Source of the DNA: Axinella damicornis
Taxonomy: Eukaryota; Porifera; Demospongiae; Axinellida; Axinellidae
NCBI GenBank assembly: GCA_963931865.1
Contig: OZ007509.1
Span: 3,301,554-3,365,553, forward strand
Reading direction: 5' to 3'
DNA length: 64,000 nt
A program made the translations under genes and the position numbers. Every line of letters starts with the position of its first letter. Position 1 is the stretch's first letter. The notes under the pieces are model-generated. The model was not told the DNA's origin. It saw nothing but the letters and a program-made list of their open reading frames with translations, and made no database searches. Shown here piece by piece: positions 46,782 to 59,800 of this stretch.

Positions 46782-47720
46782 CTGATGAGAAAGGAGTCAA
46801 TGGTGCTGATCACATAACGGAACCTCTATTTGTCTCGGTGCCCAAGTACCTAGCTATTGTGCCGGGTAAGTATACGTACCAACATATATTAGATTTTTAA
46901 CTTGGGCCAGACATACTGTTAAATAAAGGATGACCTCTCAAAAATAATACCAGCTCTTAACTCCAAAGTTTGTGGGAATGCCAACCCTACTAGTAAAGTA
47001 TAGGCCCTTCCAGAACTGTTCCAACAGCTCTGCTCTCTCAGGACAATGGAGTTAAAACTTTGAGAGGGGCTTAGAACCTGGGTCACTATACTTGTATCAT
47101 GTTTGAGATCTTAACTCCTAGTCTCGTTCCCAGACCCCCCTCGATTTTTCCGAGGGGGGTCTGGGAACGAGACTACTTAACTCCCAGGTTTAGAGAATGG
47201 CGACCCTAAAGTATTTTCTATCAACCTATTTTGAACACAGATGATGAAGCTATACACAAGTTTGTGCCAGTGAAATGTACCCTCATAGTCTCTTTGCGAT
47301 TACTGGAAACATCGTTACCTTAGGCCTACCCCTAAAATTTACAACTCACCCCCTGAAGTCCAGACGCTGCTTCAGGAGACACACTGTACGTCGGAGACTG
47401 GCTCATTGCTGTAAATTGGTGTTCTCACGCCAAAAATTACGTACATCTATCTACTCACTTCGAGTATCATCTATCTATGGTATCATGGACAATACAGTCA
47501 GTAGTGCATTGTCCATGATGGTATCTACATTATTTTTGGCTCGCAACACGAAAGAACGATGAGTAAATCACTACATATACTATATTATCTATGGCAAAAC
47601 AGTTGATACCCACTTCGCTGATCACACGGCACCGATCAATCCCGGTCCCTGATCACTCCACTTTCGTTTGTTTACATTAGCACATTTTAATTCCATTCCG
47701 GATCCAATTGGCGCTGCGGA
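46782..47720. other. Spacer between the coiled-coil exon and SEC23IP
   Basis: It holds the hairpin MITE at 47119 and the SEC23IP promoter. A short inverted pair ATCATGGACAATACA / ATTGTCCATGATGGT lies at 47480..47525. No exon seen. Confidence 0.5.
47119..47175. repeat. Family 1 MITE, 57-bp perfect hairpin
   Basis: TAGTCTCGTTCCCAGACCCC and its complement GGGGTCTGGGAACGAGACTA with a tiny AT loop; the cleanest and shortest member. Confidence 0.95.
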
Positions 47721-49829
47721 ATGGGACTGGCTTGTGAGCACGTGGCTGAGATAGAGAATATTATATGCACGATGGACGGAGGGAAGAAACAACCGGAGCT
47801 GTTTAAAGCTAACCTTTTCTCTCCCTCGGGCGGGTTATCGCTGGGGCTGGGGGACGAGTCCTTCAGCAGTCCCCTCTCTCTGGCTCCAGCTCTGGGAGCA
47901 GCAGCTAGTCAGACCCCCAACAGTAAGTGTGCGCTAATTGGAACTACGTGTGACGCGTTCATGTACACGTGTACGGAGTGTAATGGTACATGGTACATGC
48001 ATAGCTTTTATATAGTGGGACAGGGACCCCTCTTATACATTTTGCCGTATACACTACTACTGGTCATAAGGTCAAAATTGCAGTTTTCCACACAATGAAT
48101 GTGGTGTGAAACTGGTACTTGAAATTATGGGAGGTTGCTCCACAGTCCCTGCTGGATCTGCAGGGTGATCTGGACCCTGTATAGTAAGGAAGGGGTGGAG
48201 TCGCTACCCATTCTTCCATATAATTATTATCAGGTCAAAAAGCGTGTGTGTAGTCGGTCAATGGTCAACGACTGAAATACAGCAGTCAACAGTCAAGGCC
48301 CCCAAAATCATCCATAGTCAACAGTTAAACCATTCAAAGCAGCTGTTTAAAATCCTGGTTGCAGTTCTGGTCAGGTATTTGAGTACTAACTACTGATGGC
48401 AGATGGCAGAGGTACTGTAGCATCTCCAGATGGTAAGAGAAATGTTACTGACCTCTTTTGACTACAATGTTCAAGGGGGGGTCACTCCCATAGACTCTAT
48501 AGTCACAGCTGCGACCGCAGTCGGTCAATGGTCAACGGTCAAAGCCGCCCAAACGGGTGCAGTCAACGGTCAAAGCAGCTCAAAAGTACAGTCAAAAACG
48601 CGCGCCGCCCTATTTATGGCGATGTGCAGGCAAGTATTACAAGGGCAAATAGCTGATCAGTCAAAGGTCAACGGACGAAAATCGGCGTGGTCAACGGTCA
48701 AAACTCCAAAAACAGCAGTCAAAGCTTTGACCCGCGGTCGCAGCTGTGACTATAGTGTCTATGGGAGTGACACCCCCTTGATGTTCATGTGCAGTGTATT
48801 TGTGTTATTAAGGACCTTCCATCTAGCTGTCAGTGTATACTTATGTGTGCACTTGTTTATGTGTAGCCAAGAGGTCTTCATCTCCGGCTAAGCAGTCTCC
48901 CAGCAGCACTCCTCCTCGGCAGTCCCCTAAAGCAGAGAGGAGGACCAAGCCGCCTCCTGCAACCCCTGGTCAACCCGCAACCTCCGGCTCCATCTCGATG
49001 GCTGAGCTGAGCACTGTACCGCTGGACAGCCCTACCACCACCACCACCACCACACGGTACGCACATGTACTAGAGTACACGCTGCATCCCACCAGAGTGT
49101 GTGGCACTAAATAGAGTGTGCTCTCCACTGCTGAGCTACGGACAGTCATCTCCATGAGCATGTGGACGTTGGGCTGGCCATAGCACGCACGTCCAGCTCA
49201 AACTCTTGATGGGATGTTGGACAAGCTTTGTGCACAGTCCATACCGTGTTGAAAATGAAACATGATTTATTCAGCTATATAATACACGGAGTAGCTGAGT
49301 AGCTAGGAAAGAAACAGGCTACAGTAGCAGGATGCAATGGGGTACATTGTACAGCAGGACATGGTGGATACCATCAGTGGATTTACTTACGTGTACGTGT
49401 ACCAAGAGTGAGTGGATGCCTCCATCTTGCTGGTTAAATGTAGTCTGTATCGTGCAGCCAGGGCACAAATTGCTGTACAGCTAGCCCTCTGCTGGATTTG
49501 TTGTGTATTTGGCATCAAGAGTCTGATGCCAAACGTGTGCATGTAGACATAATGTTTAGCTTCCTTGTGGAAGCATTGGCAGTGCAGTGGAGTTCATGGT
49601 GTGTGCATACACAGTTGTGTTTGACCAAACTATCTGCATACTCTCCATCTCTTGTAGTGGTCCCATGTCCACCCCCATTGATGTCCTCCGCAGTGCGTCG
49701 GAACCGGCTGTCACCCGTTCCTTCGGCTGGAATGACCCTCCCATGTTGTCCCAGTTCTCGCAGTCTCCACGGGCACCTCCACCGAGCAGGAGCACTACTA
49801 CCGGTACACTGACAAATTGAATGTTTAGT

Positions 49830-49874
<45 letters not shown>

Positions 49875-51265
49875 GTTGGGTGTGTATGCAAGTGTAGGGG
49901 TGGTGAGGTGGGGGGGTGATGGGTGTGAATTGTGTTCTAATTGCAGGTAGTGAATTGTGTTCTAATTGCAGGTAGTACACTGTATACATTTATGTAACTG
50001 CCATTGTCTGAGTGAGCATTGGTTTCGCAGCAGGTTCTAGATTACAGTGTACTGTATGCATGTACTGCTCCCTCTCAGAGCCCTTACTGGAGACCATGGA
50101 GACCAATGCGGATACCTTCCCCATCCAGCCCTTTGCTAATCAGCCGGGCATGACCAACGCCGCCTCCTCCTTCCTCTCCACGACCCCACCCACCAATGCC
50201 TCGCTTGCTGGACCCAGTGGTATCTCCACCCACTCTCCTGCGGTCGTCCCTACGCCCCCCCTACAACCCCAACAGCATCATGGAGGGCCGGCTAATCCCT
50301 ATCGAATGGGAACCGGGATGGCAGCAAGAAAGCCAGCGTATGGTGCTTCGGGCATCGCTTCATACTCAGGTGGGGGTGGGGGCCCGCCACCTTCGCACCC
50401 AGCAATGGTGGGACCAGCGTCCTCCCCCGAGATCCCTCCAATGCCTGTGCACCAGCCCCAGGTACGTGTATGTACATAGAGTACATGCGGTCGTTCCTCT
50501 GGTTCCATCCCAATCACGTCCACTTCACTGTATGTTACATGACCTTGCGCTTCTGTATGCTGACAATACACCACCACCCCGCCATTAACAGCCATATGAG
50601 TACAGTTTTGTGTGTTTATGATCATGCAATGCAAAGACTGGTGGCAACCAATCTTTCTGACATTCTGACCATATCTGTTACCAGAACCTTCATGAATATC
50701 ATTAAATGATGGGCTTGCGTGTACAAAATGTACATGTAGGTCAGCAAACAGTTGGGTGAAGTTTTAACTTCAATCGTCTTCGTTCACCTCAGGGCCCTCC
50801 ACCTGTGGACAGTTTCTCCCACTCCACCTCCTCACACCCTCCCCCTCCACTCTCCTCCTCCACCGCCTCCCACCAGCCACCAGTACAGTGGGGGAGTGTC
50901 CAACCCGTCAGCCACCACTGGTTCTACCTGCGTGATGAAGAGAGATACTGGATCCCCTTCTCTCTCGTAGACTGCCGCCAACTGGAGGACGCCTTCATCA
51001 TGAGCGGGCACAACATCTCACAGGAGGTGAGTAAGCTCCGGTCATAACGGACTGATACACCTGGATGATGCAAATGGCTTTGTTGCTGTCTTTCATTGAG
51101 AAGTGCAAGGGCCTTCACTTCCTCCAGCTCCACCATTGCCATTATCAGCCATGTCGAAATTCAAGTGACTCGTTTATTTTATACCGTGTACAAACTGAGT
51201 AAAGTACATGTTTCCCAGAAAATGAGGGTGTACGAAATAATAAGGGTAAAATACGGACCCCCCCC

Positions 51266-51296
<31 letters not shown>

Positions 51297-54200
51297 ACAC
51301 ACCTTCACAGGTTCTGGTGCCCACGGACGGTGGTCGCTACGATGTCAGTCTCCACTCAAGGCAGCGGAAGGCGGTCTACTGGGAAGAACCCCCGTCTCAA
51401 GTGCGGCGGTGCTCCTGGTTCTACAAGGGAGAGGGAGACAGGTGGTACCACCCCTATGACGAGGAGATTGCCAGCAAGCTGGAGGTACATGTACAAGTAG
51501 GCATGCAGCTGCTCTTTGGAAACAAGCCTTGAGTCATTGTAAATACCGTTATTAGATGCAACTCACCCATACTTGCTGTTACATGTAGGTGCAGTTTTCA
51601 GCCACTCTTTATTAAGCACTGAAGTCTTATTCCGTTAATTCTGCCATTTTCGAATCTACGGAATGGAAAAACCTATAGTTCGAAATGAAGTGCACTTCCT
51701 ATTCGAGGAATGTCGTTCGATATTAAGTGCATCTCTCTAACAGGCGCTATTTATACTTCCTTTTGTGTGGAGATATAGGTGTATGTGACAAGCGAGTACG
51801 GTAGTGTGCATTGATGTACATGTACGGATGTATCGAGCACCATTCTCTGACCCATCCCCAGGAGGAATACCTCTCGGCCATGTCCCAGGGTAACTGGAAC
51901 CGCAGGGTGGAACTGCCCGGAGGAGAGGTGGTCATCCTCCACTCCCCCTCCACCATCATGCAGTACCCCGCCTCCCAGTTCCGTCCCATTGATCATCAGG
52001 AGGAGTACTCCCACCCTCGGTCCGTTCTCAGGGGGTTTGCAGAGGCCAACAAGGTCGAGCAAGGTGAGCTGAAAGTTAGCTGCGTTAAGCCCTGACCTTG
52101 CTCTTGACTTCCATGGGGAGGCTGGTTTGAGTTGCTTGTGGATAGGTACATTGTACATGTGTGCTTGAATAGCTGATGATACACGCCTCTCTCCTCGTCC
52201 CCCTCGGTACAGGCGAGCAATCTCGTATTGATCACTTGGTGTTTGTGGTGCACGGGATAGGACGGCACTGTGACCTCAGCTTCAGAACTCTCATCGATTG
52301 TGGTATGTGTACATGTGCTTGTGCATGTAACTACATGTTTAAGCTGCAGCTAGTGAAGTAGTTCCCAGCATGACAGTGAGGAAGATAATATTTCTCATTG
52401 TCTGGATGGAGTTACGGTAAGTTGTGTAGTATTGTGCCGTTATATATACATCCATGTGTATATATATACTTGCTGAGTACTGCCTTGGTTGGGGTCACTC
52501 ACTAGCAAAGGATCCTTTTAGGAGAGCGTGGTATGGGGGGATACATTGCCCAAGGAACAGATTTCACTTTGCTTCGAACATGCGTATTCCATGGATTTTC
52601 TCGGCAGCAGTCTTCTACAAATATGACACTCACTCAAAGTGCCCGCAGCTTCCGGACACCAGTATACATGTATTCCGTGCTGTGCAATTTCCGTAAAGCT
52701 CCAACCACAGGAAGTTCTTGCTGCTAATATGCATGTTCAAAGCGAATCGACAGTATGTGTAGGTTGAGTAGTGTTTCTTCTTTATGTGCACGTGCGGTGT
52801 AGTTGATGACTTTCGTGAAGTGGCGCAGTTGATGCTGAAGACACACCGTTTCACCCGGCAGGCTCCGCAGGAGGGAGACAGTGGGGGTAGAGTGGAGTTC
52901 CTCCCGGTACACTGGCACTCTGCCCTGCACGGGGATGACACAGGAGTGGACTGGTGAGTGGGGGGTTGGGAGGGAAGACTAGGTACATGTAGTTGGGGGG
53001 AGACTGAGCGTGTGCAGATGAATATGAATAAACTGATTTCAGATCTTACAGATAGGGATAAGATATATCCTTCTGTTGTACATCTCCTCTCCTCCTACCC
53101 CTCCTCCTCCTTCTTTGCTCCCCCTCCTTCTCTCCATCCTCCTCTCTCCTTCATCCTCCCTTCTTCCTCCTCCTCGCTCCTTGCTCCTCCTCCCTCCCTT
53201 TCTCGGTCTAACTGACCCTCTGTCCCCTCACCTCTTTGCAGCCGTCTGAAACCTCTGACTCTACAGAGCATCACTCGGCTGAGGGAGTTCACCAACTCCA
53301 CTCTGTTGGACATACTCTTCTACACCAGCCCCATATACTGCCAGGTACTCCTTATATGGTTGATATTCGGACTACAGTGTAAATTTTAGTTCTAATACTG
53401 AGATTGGGACGTTCCTTCTTTGGGATATACATATATCTTCATGAAAATGTTTCTAACAACTCTTTTTGTCCTCTCCCTCCGTTTCCACTTCACATTCTTC
53501 CCTCCCTCCCTCCCTCCCTCCCTCCCTCCCTCTCCCTTCCCCCTCCCTCCCTCCCTCCCTCCCTCCCTCCCTCCCTCCCTCCCTCCCTGCTCTCTGTCCC
53601 ACCCTTTCTCTCTCCTAGACAATTGTGAACAAGGTTGCCTTGGAGATGAACCATGTGTTAGAATTGTTCAAGCAGCGCAACCCCAGGTTCCAAGGGGGTG
53701 TGTCTGTCATGGGCCACTCTCTTGGATCATGTGTTCTCTTTGACATCCTGGACCACCAGGTGGGTTATGTGTGGGGGTGGGGATGTGTGAGTGGTAGTGT
53801 ATGAGATTCATTTGTGGTTGTACATGCATGTATCTGAATTACTGTTAATTTTCTGTACATACAGCGCAAGCTCAGTGAGGGGTCACCACAGGAGGCCAGG
53901 TTAGCACGAGTACACCATATGTACATGTATGTGCAGTTAGTGTACATGTATACGTCCTGTTTGATGCAGTACAATTCCCTGATCGAAGAACGCATTCAGA
54001 CGCAGAGCTCCATTTGTGTGACACCAACGTCCACAGTATCATGCATGTGTATTTTGTGTACGTCCATTTGAGTAGTTCAGTAGTGTTCACATCCATGTAC
54101 GTTTTGTATTTGCATGAGTCATATACGATATACACATCCTGACGCCTCACCCCACCACCTCACACACACGTACAGCCTTCCAGAGGAGGGTGTGGATGGA

Positions 54201-56222
54201 GAAGAGGAGGAGAAAGAGGAGGAAGAAGTACCGACGCTTGCAGGCGCACTGGCACAGCTGGGGCTGACTGACCTCACAGACACTTTTGCAAAGGAGAAGA
54301 TTGATTTTGACAGTTTTGTGAGTTATTAATTGTGTGTGAATGTATGTGTGCGAGTGCGGTGAGTGCTGTCTCAACTGCCACATCACCTCTGTCCTCTGAC
54401 AGCTCATGTGCTCCAACGATGACCTAAAGGAGCTGGGCATCCCCATGGGACCCAGGAAGAAACTCTCCTCGTACATCTCGGACCAAGCCGAGAAACAGAG
54501 GATTGCCAAGGTGTGACACACCTGACTTGTACTTGCATGGGTAGGGGGGACTCCTACATCTCAGGCTAGCCTCGTTCCCAGGCCAGGTCTGGGAACGTCG
54601 CTAATCTCAGGCTTGACTGAGTAACAGAGTTTGCTGAAGTAGTGTACGTTGTAGACCATTTTAAATGTACATTGGATCGGATATTTGTTATTCAATATCA
54701 TCATATTTGTTAAATTCCGTATTGTGTGCTTACGCTTCAGGAGCGCAAGGCCCGCGAGGCTGTCGAGCGACTGGCTAGGGAGAAGGAGAGGCAACGGCAG
54801 CAAGCTGTGGCTGAGTCTGAGAAGCGTGAGAGACTACAGGGAGTGAAGTTTGTGAAGGGCACAGCCGGGACTGGACAGCCCTTCATCGACTACCCACAGC
54901 TGACCTTTGAACCCCAGCATCTCTTTGCTGTGGGCTCTCCCATTGGGCTGTTTCTGACTGTGAGGTGAGCTACTGAAATGTGTCCACTGAGCATCTTGAG
55001 TCATGTGACGATGCAGTGCATCAAAACAGAGCATCGATCCTAGTGCTGGCAGACAGCTGCTTTCGATCCTAACCTTGGCAGACAGCTGCTTTTAATCCTA
55101 ATCCTGGCAGACAGCTGCTTACGACCGTAGCCCTGGCGGACATCTCTAGTCTGTACAGTGTGGGCTCCAAGAATGGGTTGTCCTTCATAACCAATGTTTA
55201 TCTTCTGGGTGTTCCATAGTTTGTTATTATTTTGCAGGGGTGTTGAGGAGTTAGGACCCGAGTTCCACCTTCCCTCTTGTCCTCGTGTTTACAACGTCTT
55301 CCATCCCGTGAGTGCATCATCTTTAACCCTTAGTAGCTGGTCATAAGGAAATCAAAAAAATGTAACCATCGTATATTATGTACTTTTCAGACTGCCTCTG
55401 ATTTCTGAAGTTGGTAAACATGACTGTACGTTGCTACAATGTACACGTTGGTGAAATGAGTTTCATCCTCATTCAGTTTGACCCTGTGGCGTACAGGGTG
55501 GAGCCCCTCGTGTGTGATGTGACACCAGAGAGGCCTGTTCTGATGCCCCACCACAAGGGCAGGAAGCGATTCCACCTCGGTGAGTGGAACATGCTCTTAT
55601 TTGTGGTTGGCTGGGGCTCTGATCTCCCATTCCCTCCCTGTCCCGCTCTTTCCCCTTCCCACCTGAGTTACTTTACAGCTGCACCTTGGGCCCAGGTACC
55701 CTGGACGATCCATGGTTGGCCGTGGATACTTTGTACATCGTACTCATTACAACTGTCTGCCTTGGGCCTGCTATATGCCATCCTTGGACAATCCATGGAT
55801 GGCTGTGGATATTGTAAGACAGTCTATCTCCTCCACTCCCCCTGTAGAACTGTATGAGAATCTTGGCCAGGTAGGGGCCAGCATAAAGCAGCATTTAGTG
55901 GATGGTATGCGCAACATGTGGCACCAGCTGAACGAGATTGCCCGAAGCCACACCTCACAGCCCACTGATCAACCTGACACCCCACAAGGTACTAAATGTA
56001 CTGTGCTCACAATAGTGTTCCGGGTAGGAGCACATGACTGCAGTAGCCATCCTATGTCCGTCTGTCTGTCTGTCTGTCTCTCTCTGTCCATCTACAAATG
56101 TAACTGTCTATCTATGTGTCTGTCTATATTAATTAAGTTGAATCTATGTGTACTGCTCCCCTTACTTGCCCCTGCACACACACCACACATGTGCACACAC
56201 ACTACATATGCTGCACACACAC

Positions 56223-56271
<49 letters not shown>

Positions 56272-56767
56272 GCATTGGAAGCTCCTTCATTTCCAGAGCC
56301 AGACAGCACAGTGCCTGAGCTGGTGATTGGACAACTGAACAAGGGACGGAGGATCGACTATGTACTGCAGGAGAAACCCATTGAAAAACTGAATGAGTAC
56401 CTCTTCGCTCTCAGCAGTCACTTGTGCTACTGGTAAGGAGATACCTACAGAGTAGGTGGGTGGGTGGGTGGTGTGACCTCTTCACTCTCAGCAGTCACTT
56501 GTGCTACTGGTAAGGTGATACATACAGAGTAGGTGGGTGGGTGGGTGGTGTGACCTCTTCACTCTCAGCAGTCACTTGTGCTACTGGTAAGGTGATACAT
56601 ACAGTCTAGGTGGGTGGGGGGTGTGAATATGAGTAACAACCGAAGTAAGTACAAATATGTGTTGGAATCCATTGTAAATATCTCCTTGCAGGCGATCTGA
56701 AGACACTGCCCTCTTCATCTTGAAGGAGGTGTACTGTGAACCGAACCCGGAGTTGATCAAATCTTGA
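47721..56767 (+). CDS. SEC23IP: SEC23IP/DDHD-type phospholipase A1, 20 exons
   Basis: COPII-associated intracellular phospholipase-like protein at ER exit sites. Exons: 47721..47922, 48867..49056, 49658..49803, 50079..50461, 50793..51026, 51311..51484, 51862..52063, 52213..52302, 52803..52953, 53242..53344, 53619..53759, 53865..53899, 54176..54317, 54403..54510, 54741..54964, 55238..55307, 55477..55579, 55848..55988, 56273..56432, 56692..56767. All phases close, giving 1024 aa (human about 1000). Order: Pro/Ser-rich N-terminus (SEC23-binding in the family), WWE-like region about 320-500 ([21 protein letters not shown]), lipase start [11 protein letters not shown], active-site GHSLG with Ser near 659, SAM domain about 700-765, DDHD domain about 830-1018 ([35 protein letters not shown]). 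The long N-terminus favours SEC23IP over DDHD2. Confidence 0.94.
48238..48370. repeat. Decayed fragment of the CAAGGGGG MITE family
   Basis: GTCGGTCAATGGTCAACG and CAGTCAACAGTCAAGG match the interior of the element 100 bp downstream, without its ends. Confidence 0.6.
48472..48780. mobile_element. 309-bp MITE with CAAGGGGG ends and 5-bp TSD (copy 2)
   Basis: Same family as 26582..26889, inverted. Flanked by ATGTT on both sides (48467..48471 and 48781..48785). It lies in SEC23IP intron 1. Confidence 0.92.
49843..49873. repeat. Poly-G run in SEC23IP intron 3
   Basis: About 30 G after a (GT)n stretch. Confidence 0.9.
51257..51303. repeat. Poly-C plus (CA)n before SEC23IP exon 6
   Basis: About 25 C, then CA repeats, sense strand, ending at the acceptor (exon at 51311). 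Confidence 0.9.
53495..53589. repeat. (CCCT)n array before SEC23IP exon 11
   Basis: A sense-strand CCCT array ends about 30 bp before the exon at 53619. Confidence 0.95.
56210..56271. repeat. (CA)n microsatellite before SEC23IP exon 19
   Basis: CA repeats run directly into the GCAG acceptor (exon at 56273). Confidence 0.95.
56401..56627 (+). repeat. 77-bp tandem triplication spanning an exon end and its splice donor
   Basis: The unit is the last 32 bp of SEC23IP exon 19 (CTCTTCGCTCTCAGCAGTCA..), its GTAAGG donor and 45 bp of intron; copies start at 56401, 56478 and about 56555. Each keeps a good donor. Only the first keeps the reading frame (77 and 154 are not multiples of 3). Confidence 0.93.
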
Positions 56768-57115
56768 GTGGACAGCGCATTCATCACTGTTAGGACCCAA
56801 ATTGTAGCATAAACATGGTTGGTTTACATTTTCACGAATATTGGCTGCACCATCAACAGCAGCTTCCTTTTTTGTATTGCTTTATTATGTGTTCTTGTTG
56901 TAACACTTGTGGACTTTTTGGCGTTTTAATCACCTGACACTATAGTTGTTGGTTAATTATGTGTACATTTAATACGGTGTAACTTTCAGTTAAAGTCGCA
57001 GCTGCAGGCTACATACAGATCAAGAGTACGTAGCAAGATGGAAAGTGCAGTGCAGCTGCATTATAGCTAGAGCTAGACTGCTAAGTTTGACACAAACTTG
57101 CCAGCAAGATTGAAT

Positions 57116-58680
57116 ATGGCTAGTGGCCAGGGACCTCCACCTCCTCCACGCCTTGGTCATCCACAAGTTGGTTATCCACCTGGCCAGATTTCGCGTGGTG
57201 AAGTAAGTTTGAGTGCTGTATCCACAACAGTATACACTGCTTTGAAGTTGGTACGTGCATATAACAGATAATTCTGAATCACATCAATTCAGGTTAGGCC
57301 ATAGGCACGCGGCTGTTCATGCATGCACAATGCAGGTTGAGCTTGTTTAATTAAACACTATAGTGAACGCTTGATATAATAAATCAGCTTTTGTTCCATT
57401 ATCAAACTAATATACTGCAACTATATATCTCATTAAATTTTGTCTTGCAACATGTATAATCAATTATAGTTTGCACTTCACAGTCAGGGTACATGCGTCT
57501 ATTTCAGCTCAGGGTCAACGTTGATGGGGGTCTATTGCTATTGGATTATTCCTGCATGCTCAGGGCAATTACAAATCAAATGCTACTATTATGTGATCCC
57601 AAAAGGTGGTTGCTACAGCCTGAGAACAAGGGCCGGAACTATAGCACATCATGTAATTTTGGATCGTTCTTCTCCCAGGTACCACCAGCAGTAGCACCGC
57701 ACAGGTCTGAGCAGATACAACCACAACCTCCACCCCGAAAACCCTTCCTTCCATCACCCACAGGGAGTCATCCTTACCCCGGCCATCTCCCAAATGAGGT
57801 AGCCATCGAGGTGTCTCCACATCTACCAGAACCCATCCAGCCAGCCGTGAGAGTTGATGAGGACCAGGATGATGACTTGCTGTCAACTGTGTCATCGGCT
57901 CCCACTGTGGAGCACTTCAACATCAGTGTAAGCTGTTGCGAAGGTGTGTAGAAACTAGTGTCAAACTACCATCAGTAATCACTGTCAGATCTTGATTTTT
58001 GGTGTATTACACATACATGCGCACATTCTACACATGCACGTGTGCGCACACACACTCACGTCACACACACACACACACACCAACACAATGCAAATGTCAT
58101 ACATGAACACATGCTACGCATGCACACATGCGCGCACACTCACTCACGTCACACACACACACTCACTCACGTCACACACACACACACACACACACACACA
58201 CCAACACAATCATACATACACATAATAACACAGTTTGAATACGACAAATGTTTCCGTGAGCACAAGGGTGCAAAAACTTTCAACTCATATGCTCAAATCC
58301 TGAGAATCACCTACCTATTCACCCTCCGATGGTCGTACAACATCCTCCTGATGGCGGTAGGCATCCTACTAACAATCCTGTGGGGGCTGCTGAACACCAT
58401 AACAGCGTTCCTCCAGACATGGTTCCTTTCTCCCTTCCTGAGGGTCAGCTTGGTGATCGTGAAGGGCACCCTGCCCGTGGTACTTGAGCCGATCGGGATG
58501 CTCATGAAGACTTGTGTAGATGCAATGGGAGGATGTCCCTTCAGCGGCGGTGGACTTGGGATGGGAGGCAGGGGGCTCAGAGGCAGGGGACTGGGAGGTG
58601 GTGGACTTGGACTGGGAGGAGGTGGACTTGGGCTAGGAGGTGGACTGGGAGGAGGTGGAATGTTCTCTCAGAATGCATAG
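57116..58680 (+). CDS. Caveolin-like protein, copy 1 (260 aa)
   Basis: Three exons, 57116..57202, 57679..57927 and 58234..58680, all phase 0. Exon 1 (MASGQGPPPPPRLGHPQ..) and exon 2 (many Pro, acidic DEDQDDDLL) form a disordered N-terminus. Exon 3 from residue 113 aligns without gaps to about 66 residues of caveolin-1 from its PEGTHSF block onward: here HKGAKTFNSY, W.Y spacing, GILLTILWGLLNTITAFLQT for [20 protein letters not shown], then W..xxP. The preceding FEYDKCF occupies the place of FEDVIAEP. By eye 17 of 66 residues are identical. The intramembrane hairpin is about residues 145-180. A Gly-rich tail (about 216-260, GGGLGLGG units) is not seen in vertebrate caveolins. Caveolins shape membrane and form discs; whether this one does is unknown. 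Confidence 0.7.
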
Positions 58681-58811
58681 AGCATGATACATGAATTTCC
58701 TATAACACATATAGTACATGCAGGCACTCAATATTAGCCATGCTGCAGTTGCATAATATGACTGTCCTGAGTATGTACATATACCTAGCCAGTTATCACC
58801 GTGTTATAATC

Positions 58812-58892
58812 TAGCCTCGTTCCCAGGCCTGTGCTGTTTTCGGTTGCACGAAGAAGCAATCGAAAATGGTGTGGGCCTGGGAACGAGCATTA
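58812..58892. repeat. Family 1 MITE downstream of caveolin copy 1
   Basis: TAGCCTCGTTCCCAGGCCTG and GGGCCTGGGAACGAGC. The same insertion is present after copy 2, so it predates the duplication. Confidence 0.88.
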
Positions 58893-59262
58893 TCAGAGTA
58901 GTACAAGCAATATAATTCACATTGGAGTGTTTTCCTGGCGAAAATGGAGGAAGCTAAATCCATTGTAGAAGGCATTTCTGCAGTGCCTTGGAAGTGCAAA
59001 ATAGAGAAAAGAGGGAGCCAGTGTGGTGTTGGCTTGTCAAGAGATCCATGACCAAAGCCACCCCAATCGCTATGCTGATGACAGCCCCCTCCCCCCCCCC
59101 CCCCCCCCCCACAGCACACACAGCTATTCTAACCACATTCCAGACTGTAAAAGAGTCATTCTGGAATATCTCCCAGTGTTAAGAACTACACTCTTTACAG
59201 TTGAATGGAGAAACCACTGAATTTGAACCGTTTTGGTGGGAAGTCGTTCATGCACAGGGTCT

Positions 59263-59337
59263 GTAGTTTGGTTCCCAGACCCTTCTGCGTTTCATTCCGG
59301 GGAGGGTGGGGGTCCCGCCGTCTGGGAACCAAACTAC
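59263..59337. repeat. Family 1 MITE variant, GTAGTTTGGTTCCCAG ends
   Basis: GTAGTTTGGTTCCCAGACCC and TCTGGGAACCAAACTAC are perfectly inverted at the tips; the tip sequence differs from other members. Confidence 0.85.
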
Positions 59338-59737
59338 AGGGTCTGAGTGTTGCCTCCCCAATAATCAAGTAGGATTCCCCAAATATCGCTATGCCACCAC
59401 CACCTTATTATGACCACTAGAAACTGCTGAGCATCATAATCATTTCAGTTTCCCTATAATTTGGTAATGTGTTATGCATAGTCTAAGACATACTTGCGGA
59501 GGAATTGCTGACCTCACCCTCTCCAAACCTCCTGCTTGAACTCTGGTACTGATATTCTCATCCTGAAGCTTAGCTACGGGAGACTCGTCAGTGCGTAGCC
59601 TCGGTCTCGCAGCGCTATATAGCGCTAGCGGTGAACGAGGCTAGTCGGTGCATACGTGACCTTTGAACCTCGGGGGCGCGCGCAACCGGAAGCTGGGTTT
59701 AAATACTGAATTTGTAGCAAGTTTTGGCGGGATGTCG

Positions 59738-59800
59738 GGATGGCACACTCGCTAAGCACTTGCTTTGCAGCCTGGGGGTTGAGTGTTCGCCTCCCCAATA
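59738..59800 (+). repeat. Second tRNA-like SINE head
   Basis: GGGATGGCACACTCGCTAAG resembles a box A region; CTTGCTTTGCAGCC resembles an anticodon arm; GAGTGTTCGCCTCCCC resembles box B. The arms do not pair well enough for a tRNA. A related tail (GTGTTGCCTCCCCAATAA) is near 59346. Confidence 0.5.

Noticed and set aside
57493..57951. A 152-codon frame starting upstream of caveolin exon 2
   Set aside because: It runs through the intron; the CCCAG acceptor at 57678 and the GTAAGC donor at 57928 define the exon, and the intronic part looks non-coding.
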